The notes: a model not told the origin generated them from the letters alone. DNA of 64,000 bases from Lunularia cruciata (GCA_948567375.1 OX419762.1:43567034-43631033), one strand, 5' to 3'; counted from the stretch's first letter, positions 1 through 12,727 are shown. Translations and numbers: made by a program.

Positions 1-3000
1 AGACTGGCCCACCAAAGTAATACCTTTACTACACAATCTGTACACAGCAGGACTTGGCCAAGCACACCCACTCACTACCTCTCCGAACGCGGTTCGTACA
101 CAAGGGATAAAGGATTGACGGCGTCGCCTCCAGACCAAGTTGCGGGGAGGAGGAGTTCATTTCAGTTGATCAACCACCCAGACTTCATCTGTTTCTGTAG
201 AATTCCCATCGAATATTTCTCCTATAATATCAATATCGTAAAACATAGAAAAGAATTTCTCCAAAGGTATCTTGTGGAACATCATTATCCAGTATCTGTA
301 GACACAACGACATTTGGATCAAAATCTGTAGCTTTTGATATCATTTTTATAACAGTCCCGTAAGTTTCATCATCACTGAATCCATAGGATGTGGCAATTG
401 GGGTGTAGAATCTTCTCTCTTGGATGATTCGAATTAGGATCTCTAGATGTCTAGATTCTTATTGTTGACTTCTTATTTAAGTTGAGCAGGTATGCCAAAA
501 TACACCCAGAGTTCTTGCTGAATTGTCTAACTTAATTCTTGCCCCGAGCTTTATGGATCCAAAGACGCCAGGAACTATGTAATACGATCGTAGATAGAAT
601 TGTAGACACAAAATGCAAAATTTTGCAATGCAACATCATCGCATGCAAATAGTATTCAAATCTTAGGTAACTGCTCTCACATCTAAGTATTTCGAATGTA
701 TATATGAATGTGTGGAAGATAGTATAGCGAGTGAATGGCCCATGCCGTTCGTTCCCTGCTGTCTCGAACTGAGCATCTATCAGTAATAGAAATAATTCTT
801 TTGAAGAGAGATTACTCCAGATCTTGTGATCAGGTCAGCAGCATCTGCACTTTTTTATTAGATTTAGATTGATATGGATTATTATTTGGAAATATGATAT
901 ATTTGAATCACATTGCATCCATACTGTAAGGGGAAACACTGCACAGAACTTTGTGTGGATGCATATAGTTATGACTCGTTTAGAGGACCCTAGGGAAATA
1001 CCGATTTCTCATATTTAAAAAGAGAGAAGCAACCAAGAAGTCCTCTGTTCCTAAGTTAAGGAATACGCAACTGAACACGGAAAAATACAAGAAATTTAGG
1101 GTTCTACTATATATGTAACAGATCTGAATGCAGATGATTCGCCATCACTTTATTGTTCTAGTTATTTTATTCTTATATATTTTCTAGTATCTAGTTTTAT
1201 ATTATGCTTTTCTCCCACGACTTTCATGTAATGTAGAAGCCTTCTATGTATCACCCGTTCTTTATTCTCTACAGTTCGCACTTCCAACAAGAAAATCCAG
1301 CGCTCGTCCCTTGCTCCGATTCATTCGTTCTTTGGTCAATAATTTCACAAAGACTGTTTCAACAAACCTATAAATCGTAAATGGAAAAAGAAAATAAAAC
1401 TAATCTCTATAAAGTGTTGGACGCTGCCCTGGGTTGACTCGGCGAGTGAAGACACAATAACTTCTTTTTTGAAGGCGACCACAACAACTTCTAGCTATTG
1501 GATCCCCACTTTTCTTACAAGCAAAGTGGGGACCATTCCATGGACTTTCCTGAAGCCGCTCATCAAAACTAGTGAGCAGAAAGAAATCTCGGATGTTCCA
1601 GCTGGTAATTAGTTAGGATCACCAGATGATGATTTTGAACGCGGTGTAGTACTCCGCAATCCTCACTGTCCGCACTGTCAAGATCGATAAGATTCAGAGC
1701 AGATGATGGCTGAAACTATTGTAGTAGAATCAACAGTAGAATCATTTGTTCCCAGAATCGGGGGACTGTGTCCGCTCGATTCAACTGGATAAAGTGAAAT
1801 AAAAGTAAAGTACTACAGCAGGCCACGCTTACAGTAGTTAAGACTGCTGTATTCTTCCCGTCGTGGCTGATAATATCGCAGGGCTAGAAGAAAAGGCGTT
1901 CTGATGAATGCGAGGGCGTAACGAACAAGATTGGGGCCTTGGATGTAATAGCAAGTAAGCATGAAACCAAATGTACTGAGATCGGTGCTTCTGCATGTAA
2001 ATGATTTCTCAATATTTTGGGATGCTTTTTTCGGACTCTTTTTTCCCAAATCTTTGATTCATGTTGTTGTGCAAACTTGCCCACCTCGTATGCTGTTTTC
2101 TCATTTCTATATTTGCTCCTTCGCCTCGAAGGTTTCTCTTATTCCTTTTGGTTGGGCACACTTGCTGTTACCGTTCTATTTCTCCTTCCATATTGATTCC
2201 TTTGTCTAAAAGATACTTTTCTCATACTTGACCAGAAAAGGTTAAAGAATCCCACCAAACTTATTGCATCTGACTTACAGGTGATGCCAAATTACTTGTA
2301 TGCTCTGACTATGTGTTTTAATTCATGCTCATCTAGCCACGCATTCTAATAACAGCTAACTAATGGAATATTACCAACAAGGTGCAATTGGGACAAACCT
2401 CTAAAATTTCATTTTGTACTTGTACTTTAGCAACTTGTAACTTGGGGCTTATACTTTAGCAACTTGTAACTTGGGGCTTAGCCCCATGTTACCTTTTTTG
2501 TCTCTCCCTTGTACGGCTTGATGGGGTCTTCCCATCCTTCGTTTTTCCTACGCGGTCGCCATCTTCCACTTTAGCAAAGGAATGGGACTATATATCCGCA
2601 AAGCATGGAGGTTAACGGAAACATCTGATGAACAGCTCTAAGCAAGCTGTAAGATTGACTTCTATTTCCAGCTGTAAACCGGGATACGATGCGGGGAACT
2701 TGGTAAACTCTACAGAACCGGATGATGACCGGCACTCGTTACTTCACGAGCACGTCGATAAAAGAGAGTCATGTCGGTACGAACGCGTTTTGCATCAATG
2801 CAAAGACAGGGCTACAGGTTGAGACACAGAGAATGTTCAGATCCGGTTGTTAGTACAAGACAAATTTGAGCATCGTGTACCGGCAAACTGGCTACATTTG
2901 TCTGTGACCGGCGCTTGACAGGCTGTGGTTAATAATGACATATTCCTTCGTGAGCACTTCAGCAGATCGACCACGTCCTGGTCACGCGGAGAAAGTATGG

Positions 3001-3380
3001 AGATGGGTATGAGGAGCATCGACGTTGATTTAGCCAACTCTGAAGGAGCTTATAATGCTCGACCCTTACTGATGAGGCAGTACATTGTTTGACTCTCTCG
3101 TCTATCCCTACCTTGTTCGTGTGGTACTCACAGCTGAATGACGCGCAGAAGACATCTTCCACATCCAAGCATGCTTGGATTTCTACATAAATTCCACCGT
3201 AGTTCAAAAGCGCTATGACATTTGAGATCTCTGGTACTAACTCGAAATGATTTGAGTCTTCAGGTGAAGATCCGAGAAAATTGATCACATCTCTTCTTGA
3301 TCTTGCAGTCTGAGAATTGGGTCCAGATCATTTCGTGTGTTCATTCATGCTGGACTGTCAGAATTTTATTTGTGGAATCT
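1..3380. other. Region without a recognisable gene
   Basis: Short open frames occur on both strands (for example 115-363 + and 2959-3288 -), but none shows a known domain, a family motif or a convincing splice context. The minus frame at 2959-3288 lies just upstream of the LEA_2 gene and overlaps its likely 5' leader and promoter, so it is probably chance. The one structured item is a LINE 3' tail fragment near 2423-2545, listed separately. I see no rRNA, tRNA or LTR here. Confidence 0.5.
2423..2545 (+). repeat. LINE 3' tail fragment with a 29-bp tandem duplication
   Basis: A 29-bp unit (start TACTTTAGCAACTTG) occurs twice back to back at 2423-2451 and 2452-2480. It runs into the sequence GGGGCTTAGCCCC followed by a pyrimidine-rich stretch and a conserved 'cttgatggggtcttcccatcc' block. 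The same tail ends the longer LINE copies at 48.8 kb and 57.7 kb, so this is the 3' end of that non-LTR family, strongly 5'-truncated. No coding part of the element is visible upstream. Confidence 0.7.
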
Positions 3381-3401
3381 TGATTTGAGAGAGCAGCTGC
3401 T

Positions 3402-4499
3402 ATGGAGAATTCAAAGAAGGAGCAGGATTCAGAGAAGGATTTAGAATCTCAAGAGCAGCAGCGTAACACTGCGAACGTCATGGAAGCGAATCCAGAGCCA
3501 AAGAGTGTACGAGCGTGGAAGTTACCACTGCGAGAACAAGATCCAATAAAGACCGCAGAAGCCATTCAGGCGCAAACACAGGCGGAGGACTTTTGGAAGA
3601 AAATTTACAATTCGATGAAGAACGTCCAGTCTAAGGAACAGGCTGAAAGTTTGTTCAAGGATTTACCTGCGCCTACGAAGACAAGCTCTGCGACGACTAC
3701 GCATGCTGCAGTCGAGAGTGAACAAAAAATCCCTCAAGAGGAGAAGAAGACTCCTCCACAGAGCGCCAAGGAGCAAGCACTCGCAGCTGACGGGTTTGTA
3801 GATGTCGTAGTGGACAGCACACCAACGAATTTCCCGTACGTTGCAGACAAAGTGGATGAGGAGTATCGCTCCGAGTTCCTTGTTGCCCAGGAGAAGAGAA
3901 GGAAGAAAAGATATCTGTGTTGCAGTATCGAACGTTGTTGGTGTACCTTGATGTTGGTGATTCCGCTTCTGGCTGTCCTCCTGACCTTGTACTTTGTTCT
4001 GCTCACGCCCAACGATCCGACGACAAGCATGGAAAACGTTACGATTACCAAGTTCGCAGTCACAGACGATGAAGTACCGAAGATCGAAACGTCAATGGAA
4101 TTTACTGTCAAGTTAAGAAATCCGAACCGATATGTGGAAGTTGTATACGAGAAGCTAAACGTCCGTCTCACGTACAGGAGCAACACTGTTGGCTCAGTCT
4201 CGGTTGCTGTTGCTGGATACAAGCAGCAGGAGAAGAACTCAACTATGATCCAGACGGAGCTGCCTTTGAGTTCCTTGTCCATTGTGGATGCCACCGATTC
4301 TGACGCTCTCAAGTTGGAAGTCTCTCGATCAAATGTGAAATTGGAGTTCAAAGGTATGTCCGAAGGTCACTTCAGAACCGCTAACGTTAGACTGGGCAAG
4401 TTTGATACGCCAATAAATTGCGTGGTGAACGTCAAACCTGAATCAGCGGATGGGAAAGCGGAGGTTCTCTCAGCCAGTTGCTATAATCGGCCGACGTAG
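3402..4499 (+). CDS. LEA_2 / NHL (NDR1/HIN1-like) membrane protein
   Basis: A single-exon 365-residue frame. Residues 1-160 are hydrophilic and rich in E, K and Q, probably cytosolic and disordered. A basic patch KRRKKR (165-170) and a Cys-rich stretch precede one hydrophobic segment at about 181-202. Residues about 210-365 form a beta-rich LEA_2-like domain with the hallmark NPN motif at 240-242 (VKLRNPNRY). This is the type II topology of NHL proteins, which sit in the plasma membrane with the LEA_2 domain outside and act in stress and defence responses. The start is fixed by an in-frame TGA 21 nt upstream (3381-3383). The N-terminal extension is longer than in typical NHL proteins of about 200-260 residues. 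It has no stops or decay, unlike most of this window. The exact physiological role cannot be read from the sequence. Confidence 0.85.
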   Translation: MENSKKEQDSEKDLESQEQQRNTANVMEANPEPKSVRAWKLPLREQDPIKTAEAIQAQTQAEDFWKKIYNSMKNVQSKEQAESLFKDLPAPTKTSSATTTHAAVESEQKIPQEEKKTPPQSAKEQALAADGFVDVVVDSTPTNFPYVADKVDEEYRSEFLVAQEKRRKKRYLCCSIERCWCTLMLVIPLLAVLLTLYFVLLTPNDPTTSMENVTITKFAVTDDEVPKIETSMEFTVKLRNPNRYVEVVYEKLNVRLTYRSNTVGSVSVAVAGYKQQEKNSTMIQTELPLSSLSIVDATDSDALKLEVSRSNVKLEFKGMSEGHFRTANVRLGKFDTPINCVVNVKPESADGKAEVLSASCYNRPT

Positions 4500-7400
4500 T
4501 AGTAAAGGAAGACTTCATTTTTGTGTATATAATTCAGTACAGGAAATAGAGAAGATACAAAGAGATCGGGTACAGCAAAGGAAAATTTAGTAAATTGGAG
4601 TTGCAAATCATCACGAAGCGGATTGAAACTTCAAGCCCAGAATTCAAATGATCTTAGCGCACAGGTCTGCTACCACGAATGAGCCGCAAAACTTCCACAA
4701 GCTGTACAACGAGCAATTTACTTGACCGTAGTAGCAGCAGTAGCTTTTTACAGAGCACCATCCAAAGACTTTAGAGTAGACAGATTATTCCTGGTTCTTC
4801 CTTTCGAGATACTCCGAAATCAATTAGACAAGTCCACCCCTGCAGAGAAGAGACCTTAAATGAAATTGGAATTTGTGACGTAAGATATCTAATGCTAACA
4901 GTGTTTCACAACTCGATTCACAGCACGAATCTCATTATGGTAAGATTACTGTGGAATAGACGAAGAGAACCTTCACCAATGTATATCCGATAACAACTGA
5001 GTTTGCAATTCATGGTCTAATTCCTTTTCCAGCAAGAATTGGGAAGCACGTGTAACCATATTTCATGTCGTTCTGACCAACCAGGATTTGAGCATACGCC
5101 TGAATGTGGCGTTCTGAGTTCCGAGATTAATTTACTCCGCAAATACGAGAATTAGTTAGATGTCCAAGTAGACATTCACCGCCGGAAACAATTCACGCGG
5201 TGTCTGCAACTAACATGCTCTAAAACTACAATCACCTACCTCGGCGATCCTAAAGAGCACAATCCGTGTATGTAAGGTACCTTCCCTTTCCGGGACGATG
5301 GATCCCTTCATGTTATAATCTTTATAGAAGAGCTTATAGAATCGTGTACGATTTCCTCTACGAACAAACTTGTCAGAGGATACAATCGCAACCCAAACAG
5401 TTCAAAATGGATATTGATTACAACTGAAGCATGATGGAGACCATGTTAGGGGAGATCCAGAAACATGATCGATATGGCTGTGAGCTGCTACAGTCTATCC
5501 GTATCCTGTCGCGAATTAGTGCAAATATCATGCCCTTCTGTCTTTGATAGTCTCCTTCAGAAAGTCCAGAGCCTACCACTAATTAACCTTTCATGTCTTG
5601 AACATGTCACTGTCCAAACTGACTAAATGTGAGATGCCCATCTCACATTTAGTCAATTTAGTGAGGTGCCTCCTTCTGTGTCCACCCAGCTCATCCGATT
5701 TCTATTTCGGGTGCTCTTGAATCTACCAAACGCTGTTCGTGCACTGTGTCCTCCCGGAAAAGGTTCTCATAAGCAGGTTCTGGCTTTAGTTCGTTTGGTT
5801 AGCCACGCACGGTAGAAAGTAGCGACGACTTGAACTTCGGTTTATTTAAAGCGCTCAGTGCACGTAGAACACAGCTATACCAGCTCACACTGGTTTTCCT
5901 CGAGGAAACACCCGGCCCGTTTAAGAAAGAGGTTTCCGTTTCAGTTCTGTTCCTCTCATGTTCACTCCTGGATTTGAAGTCTTTTTTTCAATTCACGTCT
6001 GATCCACAAGACATTCAACTCAGACGTCATACTCAGAGTCTCGTATATGGCATGTTGACAGTCTTGAGGAGCTGGTGCTCCCAGCCATGCAAAGTCGCTA
6101 TTCTGAACGTCAGTTGTCCCAAGAAAATCCCGTGTTTCTAGAACTTAAAGACATGGACAACCGAGATGCGACTGGACATGGACTGCGTGGTCAGCACGTT
6201 TCCGATTTCGCTCGTGTGTTAACTTCCAGCCTTTGACTGCTCCAATTTGCAACATCAAATGGAGCAAGATCCTCCAAAAGAAGCAATGTAGATCTAAAAT
6301 TAGAGACGCCCCTGTAGAGCAAAAGAGAACGTAAATTTGGATTCTACGTTGCAGACGGAAAGTATTCATCCATCCATCACGTGAGTCCCCAGCGATGAAA
6401 GACTTCACAGTACCCCTTGATGACACGTGGTTCCAGTGTCGTTGTTTGCATAGTTGGCACTGTGCGGCTCCTTGTGGGCATGCACTGTTCTTAACAAGAT
6501 ATCAGACCTACGGAGTACATGGAAGATGCACCTGGTAGACAGTACAGTCGGCGGCGTAGACAAAAAGTACCCGACGAAAGCTTAATTTCTTGTCTTTCGA
6601 ACTTGAATTCCAGAGACCTTGCCGAATGCTCCATCCGTCTCTCAAGTCTAATTTGACATGTTTCTCGTTGAAATCAAGTTGCTCTTTTAGCTTGAAAATC
6701 TATTTTCTTCCGGTTGAACACTTCAATTCTTCTTTCAGTGTGGAAATTTAATTTTTGTTCGCTTCGAGCTGGATTCCAAACCAGAAACCCGTTTAAATAT
6801 TATGTTCGAAATTTATAGTTTCACCCAGCCACCCAGCCTTCCTCCAAGCCGAACATGAATGATCTGTTCTTCATAAGCAGACCATTCCCCTTCAAGTTCC
6901 ACATCTCCATGTGAATAAGAGATGGATCATTGTTCTAAAATGACGCATTCAGTCATCGTTCTCGAAAGCATTTTAGTTACAATCAATTCAAAAAGTCATC
7001 AAATCCAATTTCGGAAGATTTCGGATTACCACTATGAACAAAGATGACCGGCCATGTTCTATGTGAGATTGAACCCTTTGAATACAGCACGTAATTACAA
7101 TAACATAGTCTAGCTGTTCATAAAATTAGGTGCCAAGTAGGAGTCTGGCGCCACGTCAACCTAAAAGGCACACTGTTAACCTCACCTGTTCTCACAGTTC
7201 AAGGGTCCCCGTTCTGGACCATTCGGGTCAGCGAGTCTTTGCCTTTTCATAGGAAGCTTCGGATTTGAAAAGTCCTCAGACCTAGGCTGTATTTCCGCAT
7301 GTGGACCCGCCTCTGGGATCGTTTTTAATTCTACTAAGCAAGCACTACAGCATCTGATCCGTATGTGGAAGTTTGTAGAGATGATGATGGCAGGTTTGAA

Positions 7401-8780
7401 CCTTTTCTCTTTAACGCCTGCGTACCAGTCATGCTGAGTGAAGACCGGCAAGTAACAAGGAGGACATCAACACTCGAGGCAAAAGCGATTCGCCGATCTC
7501 ATTTCCTATGTGGACAAATCCAGCCTAGACAGTGCTAGTTTAAGTGCTCTTGCATGAGAGGAAACTGACTCAATAGTCGGGGGATCCCAATGCTATTGCC
7601 AGAACTACGAGTAACAAGATCGACGAACAGCCTTTATCTTACTTGACTGGGCAAGTCCAAACTTCAGAGCTTTATAGACAAAGTCATTCCGGCACCCTCG
7701 GGTCTTGGGTCATTCTTGGACGCCTGCCTACGTTCTTGAGAACGCCAACTGTGATAATGTCATTCCCCTAGGAGTAGATTGGCAGTGAGGAAATAGATTG
7801 TTAAATACAGGGAGGAGGTCAACTCAGACACAGGGGCGATAAATGTTTAAAGGATATGTAATATTGAAAGATCAAGATCCCCTGCAAGTTCAGATATTTT
7901 AGTAGAAAATTCTCCCATTTTACGAAAAATCCTTTAAATATAGGTCTTATGATCAGTGATGCGCAATAAACTAGCAACTTTTAATCTTGGTGAAACTTAG
8001 TACGCTTCTGGAACAAGGATTAAAATTTTGGAGAAAAGAAGAACGCACCAAAATACGATTCTAAACTATGTGCAGTCTTGCACTGTAAGTTTAATCCTTC
8101 TTCGGGAGGCAGATAGAATTCTAGAGAGCTCCTGAACAAGATTGACATAGAGAGTTTTTAGTAAAACAATAATGTTGTTGGAAGTTAGACAGTAAACTAT
8201 TTGTAAGCCCCGATATAATCTAAAAGCTAAAACTAAGCTCAACTTAATGTATTGATAATAAATTGAATGGGTGAAGAGAATGACATTACTGTACATACAA
8301 GGAACGTCAAGAAGGATATGTTGTCTTTCTTTATGATTTTTGCTGGTGAAGTTTATTTTTTGCAGAAGATTCATTAACTATCTACTTCCGTGAAGTTCTG
8401 TCGAAGATCCACATTCATCAAGAATATCGATTCAGAGCAGTCTAAAAATCTCGTATGTGAAATCTTTGAGAAATTGAAAATATTTCTGGTTTCAGGTGAT
8501 GAAAACTAGATTTCATTTGATTCAGAGCTTTTCGTTGATCACAATTACGTTAAGACAAACATAAAGAAGATCCTTTTATCATGAAAATTCAGCTGGTTGG
8601 ACCTTAGGGCAATACTCGGAAATACCCAAGAGAAATTGAAAGATTCGGAACGGGCTAAATGTGTGTGAGAAAAGCTGATTCTTAACTAGTTTTCCACAGT
8701 GAAATATTAAGAGCCAACTCAATTTACCGAAAGAATGGACGTTTCTATTTCTAATATTTATTGAAAAAAGAATTTATCTG
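4500..8780. other. Intergenic region, no gene recognised
   Basis: The LEA_2 3' UTR presumably occupies the first few hundred bases. Open frames of 90-105 residues at 5830-6141 (+), 6145-6426 (-), 7182-7451 (-) and 8066-8374 (-) have unremarkable composition, with no motif, splice context or family resemblance I can name. A perfect hairpin at 5620-5655 is listed separately. Multi-exon genes with short exons cannot be excluded by eye. Confidence 0.45.
5620..5655. repeat. Perfect 16-bp inverted repeat with a 4-nt loop
   Basis: TGACTAAATGTGAGAT (5620-5635) is followed by GCCC and then its exact reverse complement (5640-5655). The stem is perfect and AT-rich, without a following T-tract. It could be a terminal piece of a small foldback element, a small-RNA precursor or a cruciform site. 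Nothing beside it resembles a transposase. Confidence 0.8.
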
Positions 8781-8847
8781 GAATGCAACTGTCGATCTTC
8801 CCGTTAATTTTCAAAGGGTTCCCTAACTCCATTTTGAATCCTCTAAC

Positions 8848-9146
8848 TCATTGCGATAAATGCGGTTCAGATCCCGATGATGGATTCTGTTCAGACCCCG
8901 ATGATGGATGCGGTTCAGACCCCGATGATGGATGCGATTCTGATCCAGAGGATTCCTCCTCCTCTACTACTGGAAATTCATTTCTGTATAGCGGTAAGTC
9001 TACACTAGTGCGAGCAGAATGAACTGTCAACTCCATGTCAACTTGATGTTTCGTGAGTAGTACAAACTCTCTCTTTTCCTTTGTTATCACGCGCATATGG
9101 TCATACCATGCACTGCGCCTATGGAGTAGCCTCAAGTAGTCTGAGA
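8848..9146 (-). CDS. Possible exon of an unrecognised protein with an SSGSEPHP octad repeat
   Basis: The minus strand is open from about 9171 to 8848. A good 3' splice-site context (pyrimidine/TG-rich run ending in gAGCAG) lies just before codons for MNYYISDYLRLLHRRSAWYD. The frame is basic and aromatic at first, then acidic (VVEEEE), then has four 8-residue repeats of the SSGSEPHP type, ending LSQ and a stop. The first part looks protein-like, but I recognise no family and cannot place upstream exons. The repeat is a 24-bp minisatellite and is also open on the plus strand, which weakens the coding argument. It may be the last exon of a minus-strand gene or chance. Confidence 0.3.
8863..8957. 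repeat. 24-bp minisatellite, four units
   Basis: Units begin at 8863, 8887, 8911 and 8935; units 1-3 differ by only a few bases and unit 4 is more diverged. The period is a multiple of three, so both strands keep long frames: CGSDPDDG-type octads on plus and SSGSEPHP-type octads on minus. Confidence 0.9.
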
Positions 9147-9174
9147 TGTAATAGTTCATCTGCTCACACACACA

Positions 9175-11065
9175 GGGAAAATCCGGAGGTTAGTCAAGCT
9201 GCACGATGAATCTGACAGACATGAAGTGAGATTCATTGTGTGGGTTGGGTTCGAAATTTTAGCTAGATTTTTTGATGGATTGATGATTCTCTCCTGGAAT
9301 ACAATGTTATGGAATAGTATATGTTCACCAACGGAACCGTTTTCAGTAGGATTCGAACCTAAATCGTATTAATTGCAGAAGATGTGGAACTAACACCAGA
9401 TCAAGTGTGGTAGACGTACCGCTAATTCGTTGCCTTCAAACATTGGCATGTCTCTCAAAAATGAGAGTCTCGCGTCATTTGGAATTCGTCTTGTTTCTAT
9501 ACATGATGGATTGTCTTGACAATACCGCCTGAATTCATGAACGAGCTCGAGGCCATATCAAGAGCATGTCGAACAGGGGATCAAGATCTAGTTTACTGTT
9601 TACTATCATCAATCTTATTCTTCAATTACATCTCTTCTAGAAATTTCTACAAGATCTAGTTTCGTTGTATTTCCTTCATTCATGTATTGTACATGTACAC
9701 TTTTCCTAAGGCGTTACTATCGGCTCACTCTAATTTTCTTGTTGCATGAATATTGAGATCAATTGATTTCTTAGATCAATCAACAAGCATGTTGATAATC
9801 TTCAGTATTAGTAGAGTACACGCGGACTTCTGCGTATAACAATTATATATGACATGTAGATATAGCTTAACTTGTTCCATATTCTTAAGCGAGTACTGCA
9901 TAAATCTTATATTTATTAAGTGGGTTCACAATAAGAAGGCGTGCTAGCAAAATAATGTATTTCGAGTTCCTACTGTTTAGCTGGACCAGATCTACAATAT
10001 ATGTTACATTCTTAATTCTGTTTGCTCTGTTATGCGCAGACAGTTTTGAATTTCAATTGGTCAGGTTGTTGCGAGTATCTATAGCTCATCTCCGTATCTA
10101 AAACACACAAAAAGTTGATACGTGACGATATGCAATAGCCTCGATGGATATCTAGATACTACAAGCCAGGGATTCTTTTATGGAGGAGTAACTGGTTCAG
10201 AACTAGTGATTCAAGTCATACCGGAAATCTCTACTATAATGGAAGCCAAATCAAACTACTCTTCTAGAATACATTATCTTATATTTTCACTGTTTAAGGT
10301 ATCATCCAAGTTCCTAAAGATATTTTTAAGAGTAATGTCTATAGCGCGCTTGTCGCTATAATTAAATTATACCAAGGCCATGCATTTAGAATATATCCAT
10401 CGTGTCCACATTTTCGACTCAATGAGGAAAATTAGGAAGATCCGAAAGTAAAATGACTCACCAAAGTGGGGTAGCTTGTTCAGCTGGTGAGGCACTAACA
10501 TCGTGGAGTTGCATCCTCATCGACAATTCCTGTAACTGGTTGCGTATCGACTCCCAGGTGCTTATGATCTGAGCCCAATGTCTGACTCTGTATTTTACCT
10601 GCATAAACATGGAGATTAGAATAAAATTTTGGTACTATCTCTCTGTATAACTTTCCCGCGTACTTCATCCAATTCTATGCCTTGAAGTTCAATAATTTGG
10701 TCTTAACCAATCTAGTTTTAACAATTTATGGACCGAGAGATCAATATTGAATCCTTGAGCTAGATTGACCTTGTTAACAAGAAGAGAGGAACCAGTCATT
10801 AAAATCGTTAAATATGTTTCAGTTGTACATATATTGTTCACCAATATTATGATATATAATCATAAGGTCATAATGGAGAAAAGTGGTGATCTTGATGGGA
10901 TGATCAAGCTTTGACCCTGCCGATAGCTTGCTAGAACCTCCATTCAACTTCTTGTACATGTAAATTGTTCCAGCATCTATAGCGACGCAGTACTGATATA
11001 ACATCTGTTTGACTGAGATTTCTAGATGTGTACCAAGTCAAATAAAATCTTCCATAGTGCATCGC
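9175..11065. other. AT-rich intergenic region, no gene recognised
   Basis: No frame here has a recognisable domain. A 79-residue plus frame (10122-10361) and a 61-residue minus frame (10819-11004) are short and of unremarkable composition. A tRNA B-box-like string near 9350 was considered and rejected. There are no LTRs and no clear tandem arrays. Confidence 0.45.
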
Positions 11066-11069
11066 AGTA

Positions 11070-11543
11070 GTGGAGCAACTTGAACAATTACAAGACTTAG
11101 CGTTACATTTATACTACTGTGGGGCAGTATATAAGATCTGTTTGAGCAGAGATCAAAACTTGAACATATCCACTCAAAATTGTATTCTTTATGGGTTGTT
11201 AGACTTTGACAATACTTCTGAATTAAACTCTGAAATCAATGTGAGATCATGTTGTTCATATCAAGTATGTGACGGAGTGGGCATGCAGCCATCACGAACA
11301 ACTTACTGCTGCGATAGGAATTCCTGTTGCAAATGCAAAACGAATTACAAACTCGTTCCGGAGCTCATAACGGTATTGTGCTTCGCGCGCTATATCCGAT
11401 CCATAGAAGTACAACACAGAACTAACAAAAAGAACGGCAGATTGTTAGAGATAGTGAGCGAAATATTTATATTTTTGCAAGAAGAATATCAATTTGATGT
11501 TATGGAGAATCTGATCCTAGTAGACTTTCGTTTACGCAAATAA
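11070..11543 (+). CDS. Hypothetical cysteine-containing small protein
   Basis: An uninterrupted 157-residue frame, long for such AT-rich DNA. It has a cysteine-dense middle (SCCSYQVC, then CCDRNSCCKC at about residues 80-108) and an otherwise mixed composition. There is no signal peptide or transmembrane segment. The Cys pattern matches no zinc finger I know, and I recognise no family. It may be a lineage-specific gene, a fragment or chance. There is no neighbour on the same strand to suggest a context. Confidence 0.2.
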   Translation: MEQLEQLQDLALHLYYCGAVYKICLSRDQNLNISTQNCILYGLLDFDNTSELNSEINVRSCCSYQVCDGVGMQPSRTTYCCDRNSCCKCKTNYKLVPELITVLCFARYIRSIEVQHRTNKKNGRLLEIVSEIFIFLQEEYQFDVMENLILVDFRLRK

Positions 11544-12141
11544 ATAAATTTTTCTTGATTAGATAACCCATGCATTGGTGTGAGATGAACAAGGTTCAAC
11601 CTAGTTAATGGCACTACCCGAAGGAATCCAAGTTCCAAGATTTATTCATCATGAACTTTTAAATTCGAGTTTTAAAAAGGCGCTAGTGAATCGTTATAGG
11701 TTTTAGTTAGCACTTTTCGGTGCACTCTAGTCACCTCGTAAGGGCCTTGTTTAGATTTGATGAACTACTTGCTATCAGCGATTCAAAGACAACAAGAATA
11801 TACTGGTAACTATATGATCATTCTTTCACTTTGGGTCCCTTCCGAAACTCTAAATTCTTAGCTAATAGGAGAAAGAAGTCCTTATGATCGTATGTGATCA
11901 AAGTAATCTATATATTCTGCTCAGATGTAACAGTAAACAGCATGATATGTATGGGGATGATCTTACTAGAAAAGGTTTTTCAAAGATACTGGCCACGGGA
12001 GATAACGGCCAATGGGTTCCAGCTCGATCAAATCAACATTGGCTCTCATTGCCATCGCAACAATTGACTGAAAAAACAAGAACACACTTGGACCACGTTT
12101 TCAGAGCTGAAACAGTTCTACGCAGATTAAGACTTTCATGC

Positions 12142-12168
12142 ATACAAATTTTGTAACAAAATTTGTAT
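12142..12168. repeat. 13-bp perfect palindromic hairpin
   Basis: ATACAAATTTTGT at 12142-12154 and its reverse complement at 12156-12168 are separated by one base. It is AT-rich, just downstream of a small open frame (11884-12156, +). It could act as an RNA 3' structure but may be incidental. Confidence 0.6.
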
Positions 12169-12727
12169 AATTTGATCTTTTAACATGAAAACCGTCGAGA
12201 GGTTCGGATCACAAACGTTTGTCTATATAAACTTGTCGGTGAAACGAAACCTCAAGCAGTACTAATCTCATTAAGTTAGTATGTGGATTTCATGCTTCAT
12301 GCATGACGATTGTTGTGAGTAGATGATTTACGTGCTTCCGAGACGAAAGACTTGTATCAAACATTTGTAGGTTTACCCGTTTGTATAAGTTGTATAACGC
12401 CTCATCTTGTGAGAAAATTCCAAGGTAATTATTCCAGCATAAACACTCCCTCGCTGGCTTGTTTGGGCCGGAGTGCCGCACCTCATGTTCCGCAAGTGAT
12501 ACCGCATGAACTGTTCGATTGTAGTAAGGAGGAGTCTGCGTTAAAGATCTGATTATATTAACCTTTGTTCAAGGGACGTGGTGCTTTTCAATAGTCATAG
12601 ATAGATTTTGCTGAATCAAGCTGAAATTTTTTAGGCTAATGGAAGCTCCAGCTTCATGGTGAAGTTAAAATATGGGAAAGACTATCCTTAGTCTGATTCA
12701 GAGCTAAACTTATATGTTGATGTAGAT

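Noticed and set aside
3734..4351. 205-residue minus-strand frame
   Set aside because: Antisense shadow of the LEA_2 coding region.
9340..9425. tRNA-like B-box (AGGTTCGAATCCT on minus) with a possible A-box about 70 bp upstream
   Set aside because: No acceptor stem pairs around it and the anticodon arm does not fold to a 7-nt loop; at best a decayed tRNA-derived repeat.
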